Shown: in pieces, positions 36,033-45,178 of the stretch
Numbering within the stretch: the stretch's first letter is position 1
Layout: the number at the start of each line of letters is the position of its first letter
Source: JAWXBG01 sp044375415
GTDB lineage: Bacteria; Bacteroidota; Bacteroidia; Flavobacteriales_D; Sanyastnellaceae
Reading direction: 5' to 3'
Length of the DNA stretch: 64,000 nt
Assembly: GCA_044375415.1 (NCBI GenBank)
Contig: JBILMS010000011.1
Location: 1 to 64,000 of the forward strand
Notes under the pieces: model-generated
Databases searched by the model: none
Told to the model about the DNA's origin: nothing
Seen by the model: only the letters and a program-made list of their open reading frames with translations
Position numbers and translations under genes: made by a program

Positions 36033-37163
36033 ATGCTAGACTTCAAAAACATTATCAAATTTGAGGGTCTTAATGCCTTGCGCTGCATTGCGGCTCTTCT
36101 CGTTGTATTGCATCACGGCGAAGCACTCAAGGCAACAAACGGAATAGATAACTTCGAATGGCTCGGTTTATTCCGCAATGGTGGCAATGCCGTTACTTTC
36201 TTTTTTGTGCTCAGCGGTTTTCTCATCACATACCTTTTATTGAAAGAACATGATCGGACCGGAACCATTAAAGTAAAAACGTTCTATTTAAAACGTATTT
36301 TACGAATTTGGCCCCTGTACTTTCTGCTCGTTTTCATCGGTACCATCGGAGTTGCCATGGTAATGCCCATCCTCAATTTACCCTATGAGTTGCCCTATTT
36401 GCTCGGACAAACATGGTACTACTTTCTCTTTTTTGTCCCGGGCTTGGTAACCTTCTACTTCGGACATCACTTCCTCGAGCCTTTATGGTCTATCGGGGTT
36501 GAAGAAGTATTCTATCTCTTATGGGCACCTCTTTTTAAGTGGAGTAAAAACAAAATATTAAGACTAATTATGGTCATTTTGTTTCTCAAAATACTCATAA
36601 ATATTATCGCATACAATTTCATTTCCAATGATCTCATAAATTATCTTATCAGCACTTTTCAATTTGAAGCAATGGCCATTGGTGCTTTAGGCGCATACTT
36701 CCTTTATACGAATGGGTCTTCTTTATTTCAATGGCACATTTTCAGAATTCCATATCAAATAGTCCTTATATCGATATTATGTGTTTACCTCCTATTTCAT
36801 GTGAATGTGGAACACTTTATTTGGAGAGCCGTATTCGAAACGCCCGTCTTATCTAGATTAATTCTTGATTTTCTATTTCTATATGTGATCATCTGCGTAT
36901 CGGTCATACCACAGAGCATTGTAAAACTAAGAAGTCGGAGTCTCTCATTCCTTGGAGAAATATCTTACGGTATTTACATGTACCATTTACTGATTGTTTC
37001 AACAGTAATAATGGTCCTAAAAGATCAATTGATACAACAGGGTCCCTTCTTTTCCATGGGGGTATTTTATTTGATTGTTATTCCTTTATCCATAGGCGTT
37101 GCGGCACTTTCCAAGCGCTTCTTTGAGGACTACTTCTTAAATCTAAAAAACAAAATGATCTAA
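36033..37163 (+). CDS. Acyltransferase 3 family membrane protein
   Basis: 376 residues with about ten membrane spans. The N-terminal signature L-R-C-I-A-A-L-L-V-V-L-H-H carries the conserved catalytic His, followed by R-N-G-G-N-A-V-T-F-F-F-V-L-S-G-F-L-I-T-Y and a Y-L-K-R-I-L-R-I-W-P loop. These are the marks of acyltransferase 3 (OafA-like) enzymes, which O-acetylate extracellular sugars. The S-I-G-V-E-E-V-F-Y motif is also present. The gene lies 46 bases after the AmpG-like permease; the pair may act together on the cell surface, but this is a guess. The acceptor is unknown. Confidence 0.85.
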   Translation: MLDFKNIIKFEGLNALRCIAALLVVLHHGEALKATNGIDNFEWLGLFRNGGNAVTFFFVLSGFLITYLLLKEHDRTGTIKVKTFYLKRILRIWPLYFLLVFIGTIGVAMVMPILNLPYELPYLLGQTWYYFLFFVPGLVTFYFGHHFLEPLWSIGVEEVFYLLWAPLFKWSKNKILRLIMVILFLKILINIIAYNFISNDLINYLISTFQFEAMAIGALGAYFLYTNGSSLFQWHIFRIPYQIVLISILCVYLLFHVNVEHFIWRAVFETPVLSRLILDFLFLYVIICVSVIPQSIVKLRSRSLSFLGEISYGIYMYHLLIVSTVIMVLKDQLIQQGPFFSMGVFYLIVIPLSIGVAALSKRFFEDYFLNLKNKMI

Positions 37164-37339
37164 AATACTATTTCGAAAATATCTTATCTAACCAAATAAT
37201 TCAAGGAGGTCAAAGACCATAAAGACCCCGCAAAATATTAAGCCTTGGTAGATAAAGAGTGCTTCCTAACCGCAAGTACATTTACAGGAGTAGAAAACAA
37301 ATTGAGGAGCGAAGTTCTTAAAAAAAGAAATACAAAGCG

Positions 37340-37924
37340 ATGATGAAACCATACATATTGTCTTCCGAAAACTTCATTCACTCACTCTGGTCCGGTGGAA
37401 CCAGCACTGAACTCTTCATTTATCCTCCAAACTCGAATTACGCTTTACGTGATTTTCACTTTCGACTGAGCACTGCAACCGTTGATGTCGAAGAATCTGA
37501 ATTCACTGCACTGCCGGGTGTTTCAAGAAAACTCATGATTTTAGAAGGTGAAATAGACATTTCTCATGATGATCATCTACCAAGGAAGCTCAAGAAGTTT
37601 GATGTTGAATTCTTCGAAGGTCATCGAAAGACACGATCTAAAGGAAAATGTGTCGATTTTAATCTAATGACACGAGGAAACACAAGAGGTGAACTAAGAT
37701 CTGTTTGTTTAACTAAAAATCAAATTTATCCCTTTCAAATACTATCCGATCTCAACTTTTTCTTTTGTTACGTGAGCAGAGGAAATGTTTTTTTTGAAAT
37801 TGTAGCCAACGCACTCCAAGTGAGTAAGGGTGATGTACTTGTCATTCAGAATCCGGCAGATCCATCTTTGATCATACATTGTTCGGAAGATGCGGAATTG
37901 GTATTTGTGGAAATAATGTCATAA
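37340..37924 (+). CDS. HutD/Ves-family protein
   Basis: 194 residues with the cupin-like HutD pattern: W-S-G-G-T-S-T-E-L-F-I-Y-P, F-H-F-R-L-S-T-A-T-V, S-E-F-T-A-L-P-G-V-S-R-K-L-M-I-L-E-G and F-N-L-M-T-R. In histidine-utilisation loci HutD is an accessory of unknown mechanism; no hut genes are nearby, so this is a stand-alone member. The start codon could be ATG 37340 or 37343. Confidence 0.8.
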   Translation: MMKPYILSSENFIHSLWSGGTSTELFIYPPNSNYALRDFHFRLSTATVDVEESEFTALPGVSRKLMILEGEIDISHDDHLPRKLKKFDVEFFEGHRKTRSKGKCVDFNLMTRGNTRGELRSVCLTKNQIYPFQILSDLNFFFCYVSRGNVFFEIVANALQVSKGDVLVIQNPADPSLIIHCSEDAELVFVEIMS

Positions 37925-37953
37925 AAGACTTCTTCAATTCAATTTTGACTTAA

Positions 37954-37995
37954 ACGTACAATATTCGTATTTTTGTACGTACAATTTATTCGTAT
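37954..37995 (+). promoter_or_regulatory. Operator/direct repeats of the DUF6364-PIN pair
   Basis: An inverted pair ACGTACAA (37954-37961) / TTGTACGT (37973-37980) overlaps two direct copies of CGTACAAT...TCGTAT (37955-37970, 37978-37995). The second ends within the antitoxin ATG. The design suits autoregulation by a ribbon-helix-helix antitoxin. Confidence 0.6.
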
Positions 37996-38239
37996 GGATA
38001 CAAAGTTGACTTTAAAACTAGATCGCGATATTATAGAACAAGCGAAGATCTATGCCAAAACACAGAATACAAGTCTATCGCAACTAATTGAAACCTATTT
38101 GGAATTATTGGTAGACAAAAAAGACGATAGTGCGGTGACCACCTTGGTAAAAAGTCTTTCAGGTGTTGTCAAGTTGCCCAAAAACGCGGATTACAGAAAA
38201 ATTTACAAAAAGCATTTACAAGAAAAATACGGAAAATAA
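37994..38239 (+). CDS. DUF6364-family (RHH) antitoxin
   Basis: 81 residues from ATG 37994; the longer TTG frame lies in the operator. The N-terminus M-D-T-K-L-T-L-K-L-D-R-D-I-I-E-Q-A-K-x-Y-A-K is the ribbon-helix-helix of DUF6364 proteins, typically the DNA-binding antitoxin partner of a PIN toxin. The C-terminal part (K-L-P-K-N-A-D-Y-R-K-I-Y) should wrap the toxin. One base separates its stop from the toxin ATG. Confidence 0.85.
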   Translation: MDTKLTLKLDRDIIEQAKIYAKTQNTSLSQLIETYLELLVDKKDDSAVTTLVKSLSGVVKLPKNADYRKIYKKHLQEKYGK

Positions 38240-38240
38240 G

Positions 38241-38657
38241 ATGCTCAAAGTATTCGTTGATACCGACGTTTGTCTTGATCTTTTATCGGGACGAAAACCT
38301 TTCAATCATACCGCGGAGCTTTTGTTTTCTTTGGCTGACAAAGGGAAAATTAAGCTTTTCGTTTCCCCACTTTCTTTTTCGAACATAGACTATGTTTTAC
38401 GTTCAAAATACAGCACAGTAGCTTCCCGTCAGACTCTTTCCGTATTCAAAACGTTGGTTCAAGTACTTCCGGTGGATAGTAAAACCATTGATCTAGCATT
38501 GGCCTCCGACTTCAACGATTTTGAAGACGCTATTCAACATTCATGTGCACTAGAAAACAATCTGACCATTCTTGTTACACGAAATACAAAAGATTTTAAG
38601 AAATCGTCATTACAAGTCCTTTTACCCGAAAGTCTGCTTGCCATTGTTATGGAATAA
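38241..38657 (+). CDS. PIN-domain toxin
   Basis: 138 residues (start ATG 38241; an earlier in-frame start lies inside the antitoxin gene). The PIN nuclease residues are visible: D7 in V-D-T-D-V, E26 in the first helix, D93/D96 in D-F-E-D-A-I-Q, and the T-R-N-x-K-D-F end (~113-119). PIN toxins are Mg-dependent RNases that cut tRNA or mRNA; the target here is unknown. The antitoxin-toxin order and tight spacing are typical of VapBC-like type II modules. Confidence 0.85.
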   Translation: MLKVFVDTDVCLDLLSGRKPFNHTAELLFSLADKGKIKLFVSPLSFSNIDYVLRSKYSTVASRQTLSVFKTLVQVLPVDSKTIDLALASDFNDFEDAIQHSCALENNLTILVTRNTKDFKKSSLQVLLPESLLAIVME

Positions 38658-38701
38658 TCGTCCATCTTGAAATTGCAAATATTCACACATAGCTCGTATC
38701 C

Positions 38702-39172
38702 ATGTCAATTATAATTCTCCGAACCGATTCAGAAAACGTCGACTTTCAAGGATTAGTTCACGAGCTCGACAAAGACCTAAAAATTCGAGATGGAGAGGAA
38801 CACGCTTTTTTTGCTCAATTCAACAAAATAGATTTAATAAGATATGTTGTAGTGGCATACAACGATCAACAGGCAGTAGGATGCGGGGCCATCAAAGAAT
38901 ACTCAGAAGGTATCATGGAAGTAAAGCGGATGTATGTTGTCCCCGAATACCGTGGAAAAGGCGTTGCAACACTAGTATTAAAAGAACTTGAAAAATGGAG
39001 TCTTGAGTTAAACTTCACACGACTCATACTGGAAACAGGCATTAAACAACCCGAAGCGATTGGTTTGTATACAAAAAATGAATACACCAAGATCCCAAAT
39101 TACGGTCAGTATGAAAATGTAAAAAGCAGTGTATGTTTTGAAAAATACCCTACTTTTCATACCGACAACTAG
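38702..39172 (+). CDS. GNAT-family N-acetyltransferase
   Basis: 156 residues with the GNAT fold. The acetyl-CoA loop R-G-K-G-V-A (motif A, in V-P-E-Y-R-G-K-G-V-A-T-L-V-L) is preceded by K-R-M-Y-V-V and followed by L-I-L-E-T-G and a Y-x-x-N-E-Y-T-K-I-P end. It transfers an acetyl group to an amine; the substrate is unknown. It starts 44 bases after the PIN toxin and ends 12 bases before the DUF4256 gene, suggesting an operon with the latter. Confidence 0.85.
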   Translation: MSIIILRTDSENVDFQGLVHELDKDLKIRDGEEHAFFAQFNKIDLIRYVVVAYNDQQAVGCGAIKEYSEGIMEVKRMYVVPEYRGKGVATLVLKELEKWSLELNFTRLILETGIKQPEAIGLYTKNEYTKIPNYGQYENVKSSVCFEKYPTFHTDN

Positions 39173-39184
39173 CATCAAATAACC

Positions 39185-39745
39185 ATGGCCAAAAAATCCC
39201 TTACTTCCAAACAACAAGAAGAACTGCTCAAAATTCTTAAGGCCCGTTTTGAAAAAAATATGAATCGGCATAAGGGTATTGAATGGTCGGAAGTAGAATC
39301 GCGACTGAAATCTAATCCTTCGAAAATGTGGTCAATCGAAGAAATGGAATCAACAGAAGGCGAACCGGATGTGGTTGGAATGGATAAAAAGTCGGGAGCT
39401 ATTATTTTCTTCGATTGCGCCCCTGAAAGCCCAAAAGGACGCAGAAGTCTGTGTTACGATCGCGCTGCATTAGACGAACGGAAAGAGTTCAAACCGGTAA
39501 ATAGCGCAATTGATATGGCTACCGAAATGGGCACGGAAATATTATCAGAGGAAGATTACCGAGCCTTGCAAAAACTTGGGAAATTTGACCAAAAGACCTC
39601 CAGTTGGATAGAAACTCCCGCGTCAGTTCGAAAGTTGGGAGGAGCCCTTTTTGCCGACTATCGCTATGGTCAAGTTTTCGTTTATCACAACGGAGCCGGA
39701 TCGTATTATGCTGCGCGGGCGTTTCGAGTGAAGGTGAGTGTTTAA
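39185..39745 (+). CDS. DUF4256-family protein
   Basis: 186 residues aligning with DUF4256: L-L-K-I-L-K-A-R-F-E-K-N-M-x-R-H, G-I-E-W, S-x-E-M-E-x-T-E-G-E-P-D-V-V, F-x-D-C-x-x-E-S-P-x-G-R-R-S-x-C-Y-D-x-x-A and the C-terminal A-D-Y-R-Y-G-x-V-F-V-Y-H-N-G-A-x-S-Y-Y-A-A-R-x-F-R. Soluble and cytoplasmic; function unknown. It is translated close behind the GNAT gene. Confidence 0.85.
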   Translation: MAKKSLTSKQQEELLKILKARFEKNMNRHKGIEWSEVESRLKSNPSKMWSIEEMESTEGEPDVVGMDKKSGAIIFFDCAPESPKGRRSLCYDRAALDERKEFKPVNSAIDMATEMGTEILSEEDYRALQKLGKFDQKTSSWIETPASVRKLGGALFADYRYGQVFVYHNGAGSYYAARAFRVKVSV

Positions 39746-39983
39746 CATGATTTGGAAGCATACTATCCGAGTTGAATAATCCGTTGCTTATTCGCATGTT
39801 CAAACCCCACATTATACTTTTCTCGCTCCCACTTAGTACAAAGACTTTAGAAACAATTCCAATGAGTAATGTAAGGCATGCTTCGAATCGCACGAATGCT
39901 ACGCGTGATTCACAAAAGTGCACATCTGATATTACCAAACTCATAGGCATTTCAGTATTGTCCATTCAAAATTTTTGCTCTCC

Positions 39984-40322
39984 ATGATCAACTACAACAA
40001 CAGAATATTCAGGCCTTCTCAAAACTCCGAGAACGGTGAAACCTCGGGCGAAACCATGTTTCATTACAAACAAGAAGGAAATATTTTGACATCGGAATAC
40101 TCCGGAGGAAAGATCGTAAAAGGTCATCTCATTGGCCTGGTAGACGATAATGGAAACATCGACATGCGGTATCACCAAGTAAATACCGCGGGAGAACTGA
40201 TGACGGGTTTTTGTAAATCTGTACCGGAGATATTACCTAATGGAAAAATCCGATTGCATGAGACGTGGCAATGGACTTCGGGGGATTTGTCGAAAGGAAA
40301 TTCGGTGTTGGATGAAGATTGA
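39984..40322 (+). CDS. Conserved small protein of the 'N-acetylglutamate synthase'-labelled Bacteroidota family
   Basis: 112 residues from ATG 39984. The sequence M-I-N-Y-N-N-R-x-F-R-P, G-E-T-S-x-E-T-M-F-H-Y-K-Q-E-G-N-I-L-T, Y-S-G-G-K-I-V-K-G-H-L-I-G and T-W-Q-W-T-S-G-D is highly conserved among Bacteroidota relatives. The common label N-acetylglutamate synthase is not supported by any acetyltransferase motif that I can see. A beta-rich, lipocalin/avidin-like fold is plausible from the alternating pattern. Confidence 0.7.
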   Translation: MINYNNRIFRPSQNSENGETSGETMFHYKQEGNILTSEYSGGKIVKGHLIGLVDDNGNIDMRYHQVNTAGELMTGFCKSVPEILPNGKIRLHETWQWTSGDLSKGNSVLDED

Positions 40323-40359
40323 ATTAAGTATAAAGTATTATGTATTAAGATTGATTCGT

Positions 40360-40540
40360 TAATCTGATATGATAAGTACTCACAAGAGCATCCGTCTTTT
40401 AAACACAAAGCAGAACTTCGGAAGATTTTCACAAAGAAAATTCGGAAGATATGATGCGCTTTCAGCGCGTTGAATACATTGCGAAATACCACGTGTTTCC
40501 TAGTGAATTATGCGCTTTCAGCGCGGAAGACACTGCGAAA
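40360..40540 (+). repeat. Dispersed intergenic repeat module A, copy 2
   Basis: Carries GCATCCGTCTTTTAAACACA, then CTTCGGAAGATTTTCAC, then two GCGCTTTCAGCGC units (40456-40468 and 40512-40524) separated by ~43 bases. It is the reverse complement, in order, of the 33650-33905 copy. Confidence 0.7.
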
Positions 40541-40559
40541 TAACTAACGAATATTATTG

Positions 40560-40760
40560 AAAAATTGGGCTCTTTGGGCCTACTTCGGGTCCTTTGGGCT
40601 CCCAATAACGGAAAGGGAAAGGGAAAGGGAGGCTTCGCGTTTATTTGAGACGAGCATACCGTAAGGCCTAGCGTCCTTTGTTCGCTTGCGAACATCACCT
40701 TTAAAAGCAAATCATCATTGCGCACCTTTGCGTGTACTTTGCGTTCCCTTGCGATACTGA
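40560..40760 (+). repeat. Dispersed intergenic repeat module B, copy 1
   Basis: Begins GGGCTCTTTGGGCCTACTTC, then GGAAAGGGAAAGGGAAAGGG, then GTTTATTTGAGACG, TTCGTTCGCTTGCGAAC-like and CCTTTGCG...CTTGCGATACT. The same order appears twice more at 49925-50160. Non-coding. Confidence 0.6.
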
Positions 40761-40794
40761 GAATAACGGTGATTGTACAAAGTATTATGTATTA

Positions 40795-40935
40795 AGAATT
40801 ATGATTGATTTCGTTTAACTGAGACGTTATGTAATCGCAAGAACATCCGTCTTTTAAACACATAGGGAACTTCGGAAGAATTTCACGAAGAGTCACTAAG
40901 AATAAATGATGTGCTTTCAGCGCTATACGCGTAAA
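40795..40935 (+). repeat. Dispersed intergenic repeat module A, copy 3 (degenerate)
   Basis: Carries ATCCGTCTTTTAAACACA, CTTCGGAAGAATTTCACGAAG and a degenerate GTGCTTTCAGCGC at 40911-40923. Confidence 0.6.
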
Positions 40936-41023
40936 ATGACATAAAAAATACTCTATTACTTTTCCCACGAAAGGCAATAAACTTCTTTATTACCTTCGTT
41001 CCCCAACAACCACATAAAACACC

Positions 41024-41440
41024 ATGACCGACCAAGCCATTACCATTAAAACCCTCGTTAATGTTGATATAAAAAAAGCTTGGGATTTTTGGACCTCCCC
41101 TGAACATATTATGAAATGGAACTTCGCTTCCGATGATTGGCACTGTCCAAAAGCAACGAATGATCCGGTGACAGGCGGTAAATTCAGTTCGACCATGGCC
41201 GCCAAAGACAGATCGATGAGCTTCGATTTTGAGGGTACCTACGACGAAGTCATTCAACAAAGGAGCATTGCCTATACCTTGGCTGATGGTCGCGAAGTGA
41301 ATGTATTATTCGAAAGCAAAGACAACGGAACCCTTGTCACCGAGACTTTTGATCCCGAATGAATCAATCCGCACGAACTCCAAAAATCGGGATGGCAAGC
41401 AATTTTGGATAATTATAAAAAATATACTGAAGCCATCTAA
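41024..41440 (+). pseudogene. SRPBCC (AHSA1-like) gene interrupted by an in-frame TGA
   Basis: Codons 1-112 (41024-41359) encode an SRPBCC ligand-binding fold (M-T-D-Q-A-I-T-I-K-T-L-V-N, A-W-D-F-W-T-S-P-E-H-I-M-K-W-N, ending E-T-F-D-P-E). A TGA follows at 41360-41362, but the same frame continues for 26 codons with I-N-P-H-E-L-Q-K-S-G-W-Q-A-I-L-D-N-Y-K-K-Y-T-E-A-I to TAA 41438-41440. This is the normal C-terminal helix of the family. A single nonsense change, a read error or readthrough would explain it; loss of the helix probably abolishes folding. Confidence 0.75.
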
Positions 41441-41628
41441 TTCAGAAACTCCCAACACGATCGATACAACACTTAGAGAAAAATAAATCTCACCTTACCG
41501 GAAACTTTGCTACGATCTCCTATGTGAAGTTCACAGTGTCCTAAGATGTTTACTCGGATAAATCCCCTTCCCAATGAACCAAATTAGCGCCGGGCTGTAC
41601 AAACTCCGAACAGATAGAACTCATTTTA

Positions 41629-43773
41629 ATGCCTAAATTTTTTTTATACATATTAGCCGCGCTTCTTCTTGGCGGACAAAGTAACTTCTTGGCTCAAGGG
41701 GAATCTTGTGAATTCAATTCATACAACAAAAAGGGAAGCGCCTACTTCTTTAGTTTATACTACGAAATTAGCGCGGAAAACCCGAGAAATGGTGAGTGCA
41801 CCATGTACAGCGGAGACGATATTTGGGAACGCCGAATATTCAAAAATGGGATCATGATGTCCGAAGAGACTTCTTTTATGAATCCCATTCGCAAGCGCAC
41901 CACCTATTTTAGACTGGTAAACCCGAAAGACAGCATTTTCGCTGAGTACAAAGAATATTCTGAAACAGGTACCTTATTGAGATTGATGCAGTACTATTAC
42001 AATAGGCACGGGAGAAGAGGATACTTGGAGACCGTGTATGACGGTTATCAAAATCCTCGTCACCTGTCTAACTTCGTTTGGTTTTATGCCAAAGAAGTAT
42101 CAGACCATACATCTTACGAGACACCTGAACATACTATTGATCCGGCAGGTTATGCCGGTGAGCTAACCCCTATCGGAGCAGAGTTTACCTATCATCCAAA
42201 TGGTAAACTTGAAAGTCGCAAGGAACATGCATTCGCGTTTGAAACCATTGCGATAGGTGAATGGTCGCTCAACGGACCTTATGTGGTGTACGATGAGAAA
42301 GGGCTTTTACTGCAGAGCGGCTCGTACATCAACGGTAAAAATCATGGAGCATGGACATCGTATTACCCGGATGGACAGGTTCTGGAAAAATCATTCTACG
42401 ATCAAGGAATACCCGTTGGCAGTTGGATCTCCTATCACTACAAAACTCAGCAAACCAGTCATACTAAGGTGTACAACGACGATTTATACCAATGGCTAAT
42501 ACCCAAAGAACAGTACTTCAATGAAAAAGGCATTCTCACGTATGACAAAGAAATTTTACTTTCCGGTAAAGGATTTGAAAAACATTTCTTCGATGATGGA
42601 CATTTGAAATCTGCAAAATATTACGAGCACGGGCCTCACGAAATACATAGTCAATGCGAATACTACGAAAATCATCAACTTAAATCATGGAGTAATTTAC
42701 GACCACAAAACGATACAACTGCAGTTGAGTATTTCGCTTCCGGACAAGTAAAAATGCTTAATCTAACGCACCACGAAAATCGTGATTCCTATTGGCAAAA
42801 AGTTTCTAACTACTATGAAAACGGCCAGCTTAAGTCCTATAGTGAAACTCAACATCGTGATGGAAGTACAGAACAAGAAAGGTTCGAGTACTACGAAAAT
42901 GGTACAAAAAGCATGGAAACGCTTTACGCTAATGGACAGACTTTCGAAAGAGAATTTTATCGAAATGGCTCACTTAAATTTGAGAAAAACAGAATAGATA
43001 ATTTTCTTGATGGTACTTGGTTGGAAAAAGATTCGTTAGGAAATATAACTAAAAAATGTAGATATAAAGATGGATTCCGTGATGAAACATGTACTCTAAG
43101 CCCCAAACCTTTTCTACCCAATCTCAATAAAGAAGAAGAGTCAGTTATCACATACTTCTTGCTCAAAGCTTGTCAATGGAATATATTCTCCGAAACCAAC
43201 TCCAAACCCGAAATCATTGAATACGACGAATTGCAGAAAAGAATTGAAGTACTAGGAGTCGTTTATCGTTTATGCTCAGAAAATGGATGGCCTCTACTCC
43301 ACTATGATTATTCCAAGGTCGATACTATAACCTATACTTTGCAGGGACAGGATTACCACTACAATCAAAACAAATCATCCTTTGATTCACTCTTGCAAGC
43401 TTATAACTTTAAACTGATTACCGAGCTGAAAGAAGGTTCCTATATCACCCAAAAATATAGCAATGTCGCACTATTTAATCAAACTGCCTTGGACAGCCTT
43501 TTCATTTCCCCATTGGCCAAAATGAACGGAAGAATAATACTAAATTACGCACAATCCCAAACGGATTTCGAATTCAGGATGAAAGGTCCGGTCTATCAGG
43601 AAACACGAATCACACTGGACAAAAAACAGGAAACCTATGTGATTAAGGTTCTCACAGGATCCAAAACAAATACCTTCACCATTTACCCTGATTTGACTAT
43701 TGAGTTTTACAATGGACTAGGCGACTGGGTCATTGATCCCCAGTTGCATATAAACGAACTTTGGTGGGACTAA
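41629..43773 (+). CDS. Exported MORN/YwqK-like repeat protein
   Basis: 714 residues with a signal peptide (MPKFFLYILAALLLGG ... LAQ). From ~100 to ~490 there is a long run of repeats built on Y-x-x-N-G-K/Q-L-x-S, with aromatic and Gly-rich strands (Y-H-P-N-G-K-L-E-S, Y-Y-E-N-G-Q-L-K-S, Y-R-N-G-S-L-K-F-E). This is the MORN-like pattern of the YwqK 'antitoxin-like' family. A C-terminal mixed domain (~510-714) ends G-D-W-V-I-D-P-Q-L-H-I-N-E-L-W-W-D. No sorting domain is visible. A decayed second copy of its last 29 codons lies at 45173-45262, showing a lost paralog. Confidence 0.8.
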   Translation: MPKFFLYILAALLLGGQSNFLAQGESCEFNSYNKKGSAYFFSLYYEISAENPRNGECTMYSGDDIWERRIFKNGIMMSEETSFMNPIRKRTTYFRLVNPKDSIFAEYKEYSETGTLLRLMQYYYNRHGRRGYLETVYDGYQNPRHLSNFVWFYAKEVSDHTSYETPEHTIDPAGYAGELTPIGAEFTYHPNGKLESRKEHAFAFETIAIGEWSLNGPYVVYDEKGLLLQSGSYINGKNHGAWTSYYPDGQVLEKSFYDQGIPVGSWISYHYKTQQTSHTKVYNDDLYQWLIPKEQYFNEKGILTYDKEILLSGKGFEKHFFDDGHLKSAKYYEHGPHEIHSQCEYYENHQLKSWSNLRPQNDTTAVEYFASGQVKMLNLTHHENRDSYWQKVSNYYENGQLKSYSETQHRDGSTEQERFEYYENGTKSMETLYANGQTFEREFYRNGSLKFEKNRIDNFLDGTWLEKDSLGNITKKCRYKDGFRDETCTLSPKPFLPNLNKEEESVITYFLLKACQWNIFSETNSKPEIIEYDELQKRIEVLGVVYRLCSENGWPLLHYDYSKVDTITYTLQGQDYHYNQNKSSFDSLLQAYNFKLITELKEGSYITQKYSNVALFNQTALDSLFISPLAKMNGRIILNYAQSQTDFEFRMKGPVYQETRITLDKKQETYVIKVLTGSKTNTFTIYPDLTIEFYNGLGDWVIDPQLHINELWWD

Positions 43774-43888
43774 TAAGCCCTATCGATTCCCAAAGGAATA
43801 CATCTACCGGTGTTTTAATAAAGAATCATTTGGTCCCATGCCATTATTTTTTTGAAATTCGCAGAACCTACTTCTAGACACATTTCTT

Positions 43889-45064
43889 ATGAAGATAATA
43901 ATCGCGACATTACTTTTTCTCCTAACCCATCTTTCCCATTTTTCTCAAAATTCTTTGAGGGGCATTGTACCTTTAGGTGAATACAATGTCGGATTCTGCG
44001 ATACAGTCATCTTCAACACTGAAGTGAATTACTCAGCATATGGCTACCAAGGGAAAGCACCATTGTTTCTCGAAATATGGCATCCAATTAGCGATAATCA
44101 AAGCAAGAAAAACACTTTAAGCTACGGTGATTTTAGAAGATCATTGGTGCCGTCTGAACTCCAAAAAGTATATGCCACATTAAACGAAGCAATTGATTCC
44201 ACTTGTATTGTATATAATATCAGTGAAACATTTGACTCGTATGATCCGATTGATTATTCCGGAAAAACATATCGCGATGTTCTTGCAGCCGAAAAAATGA
44301 TCGATTCACAATCGACACGAAGTAAACTAAACGGAAAATCGCATTTTCCTGTAATCATTTATCATCACGGTTCGCAGGGACTAACTGACGAAAATTTCGC
44401 AATGGCTGAATATTTTGCTTCGAGAGGTTATGTATTTATATCTGCGAATTATCACTTGCCTTACAAAGGATTGATTTATGGTCTGAATGAAGGTTTTGTC
44501 GACCCGTATAGCTTTCTGAGAGCCGTAGCTACCTATTCGAAACAAATCAGTTCAGATAGCACATTATTTTTCATCGGTCATAGTTGGGGAGCTCAAATAG
44601 GACTAGTAAGCCAGACACAAACTCCTTTCGCCGATGCCATTGTATCCATGGAAACAACAATGGAGATGAAAACAGATACCGCAGAAATAAAAGACAAATG
44701 GGCGGACATCTATAAAACTTTTCGCAGAAAAAAACAAAAACTATCGTTGCCGACATTGATGTTTGGAAACAACGGAGCGGACGAAAAATTTCCCTTCTTC
44801 AGCGATATCTCTGATAATACGATGATACATGTTTCGACTCGCGATGTGTTTGGTCACGAGAGTTATACTTCTGCATATTGGTTGCGTTATTTGCTAAAAG
44901 AAAGTTTTCCTCAGCCGGATGCAGACATCATGCAAAAGCAAATGGAGTTGTATCTCAAACATCTCGACATGATTAATTCATTTTTCACATCCATTCGAGA
45001 AAACAAAAAGCCGGAACTGAATTCCTTCAATTCCGACTTCTTCATACATCTTGTTCATCCGTAA
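43889..45064 (+). CDS. Exported alpha/beta hydrolase
   Basis: 391 residues with a signal peptide (MKIIIATLLFLLTHLSHFSQ). The nucleophile elbow G-H-S-W-G (~230) is preceded by S-T-L-F-F-I, and an oxyanion-like strand P-V-I-I-Y-H-H-G-S-Q-G lies at ~153-163. A late H (G-H-E-S-Y-T-S, ~328) is a candidate catalytic His. The architecture resembles dienelactone-hydrolase/PAF-acetylhydrolase-like esterases. The C-terminal ~60 residues are helical. The substrate is unknown. Confidence 0.75.
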   Translation: MKIIIATLLFLLTHLSHFSQNSLRGIVPLGEYNVGFCDTVIFNTEVNYSAYGYQGKAPLFLEIWHPISDNQSKKNTLSYGDFRRSLVPSELQKVYATLNEAIDSTCIVYNISETFDSYDPIDYSGKTYRDVLAAEKMIDSQSTRSKLNGKSHFPVIIYHHGSQGLTDENFAMAEYFASRGYVFISANYHLPYKGLIYGLNEGFVDPYSFLRAVATYSKQISSDSTLFFIGHSWGAQIGLVSQTQTPFADAIVSMETTMEMKTDTAEIKDKWADIYKTFRRKKQKLSLPTLMFGNNGADEKFPFFSDISDNTMIHVSTRDVFGHESYTSAYWLRYLLKESFPQPDADIMQKQMELYLKHLDMINSFFTSIRENKKPELNSFNSDFFIHLVHP

Positions 45065-45073
45065 AGAAACGAT

Positions 45074-45178
45074 CTACTTTTCAGCTCTTAATGTTTCCCA
45101 TTCCTCGTCCCTGCGCGGAACAAGAAATTCTTCTGACCTCACGTGAGTTCCGCTTTTGTCAAAGTATTTCCATACCCC
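45074..45178 (-). pseudogene. 3' stump of a YwqK/MORN-like gene (minus strand)
   Basis: On the minus strand it reads G-V-W-K-Y-F-D-K-S-G-T-H-V-R-S-E-E-F-L-V-P-R-R-D-E-E-W-E-T-L-R-A-E-K and a TAG (45074-45076). It closely matches the last ~35 residues of the intact 567-residue gene at 47622-49325. The upstream body is missing, ending at ~45178. Confidence 0.75.

Noticed and set aside
39772..39987. A 71-codon plus-strand ORF
   Set aside because: Ser/Thr/Asn-rich with no domain pattern, overlapping the start of the next well-supported gene.
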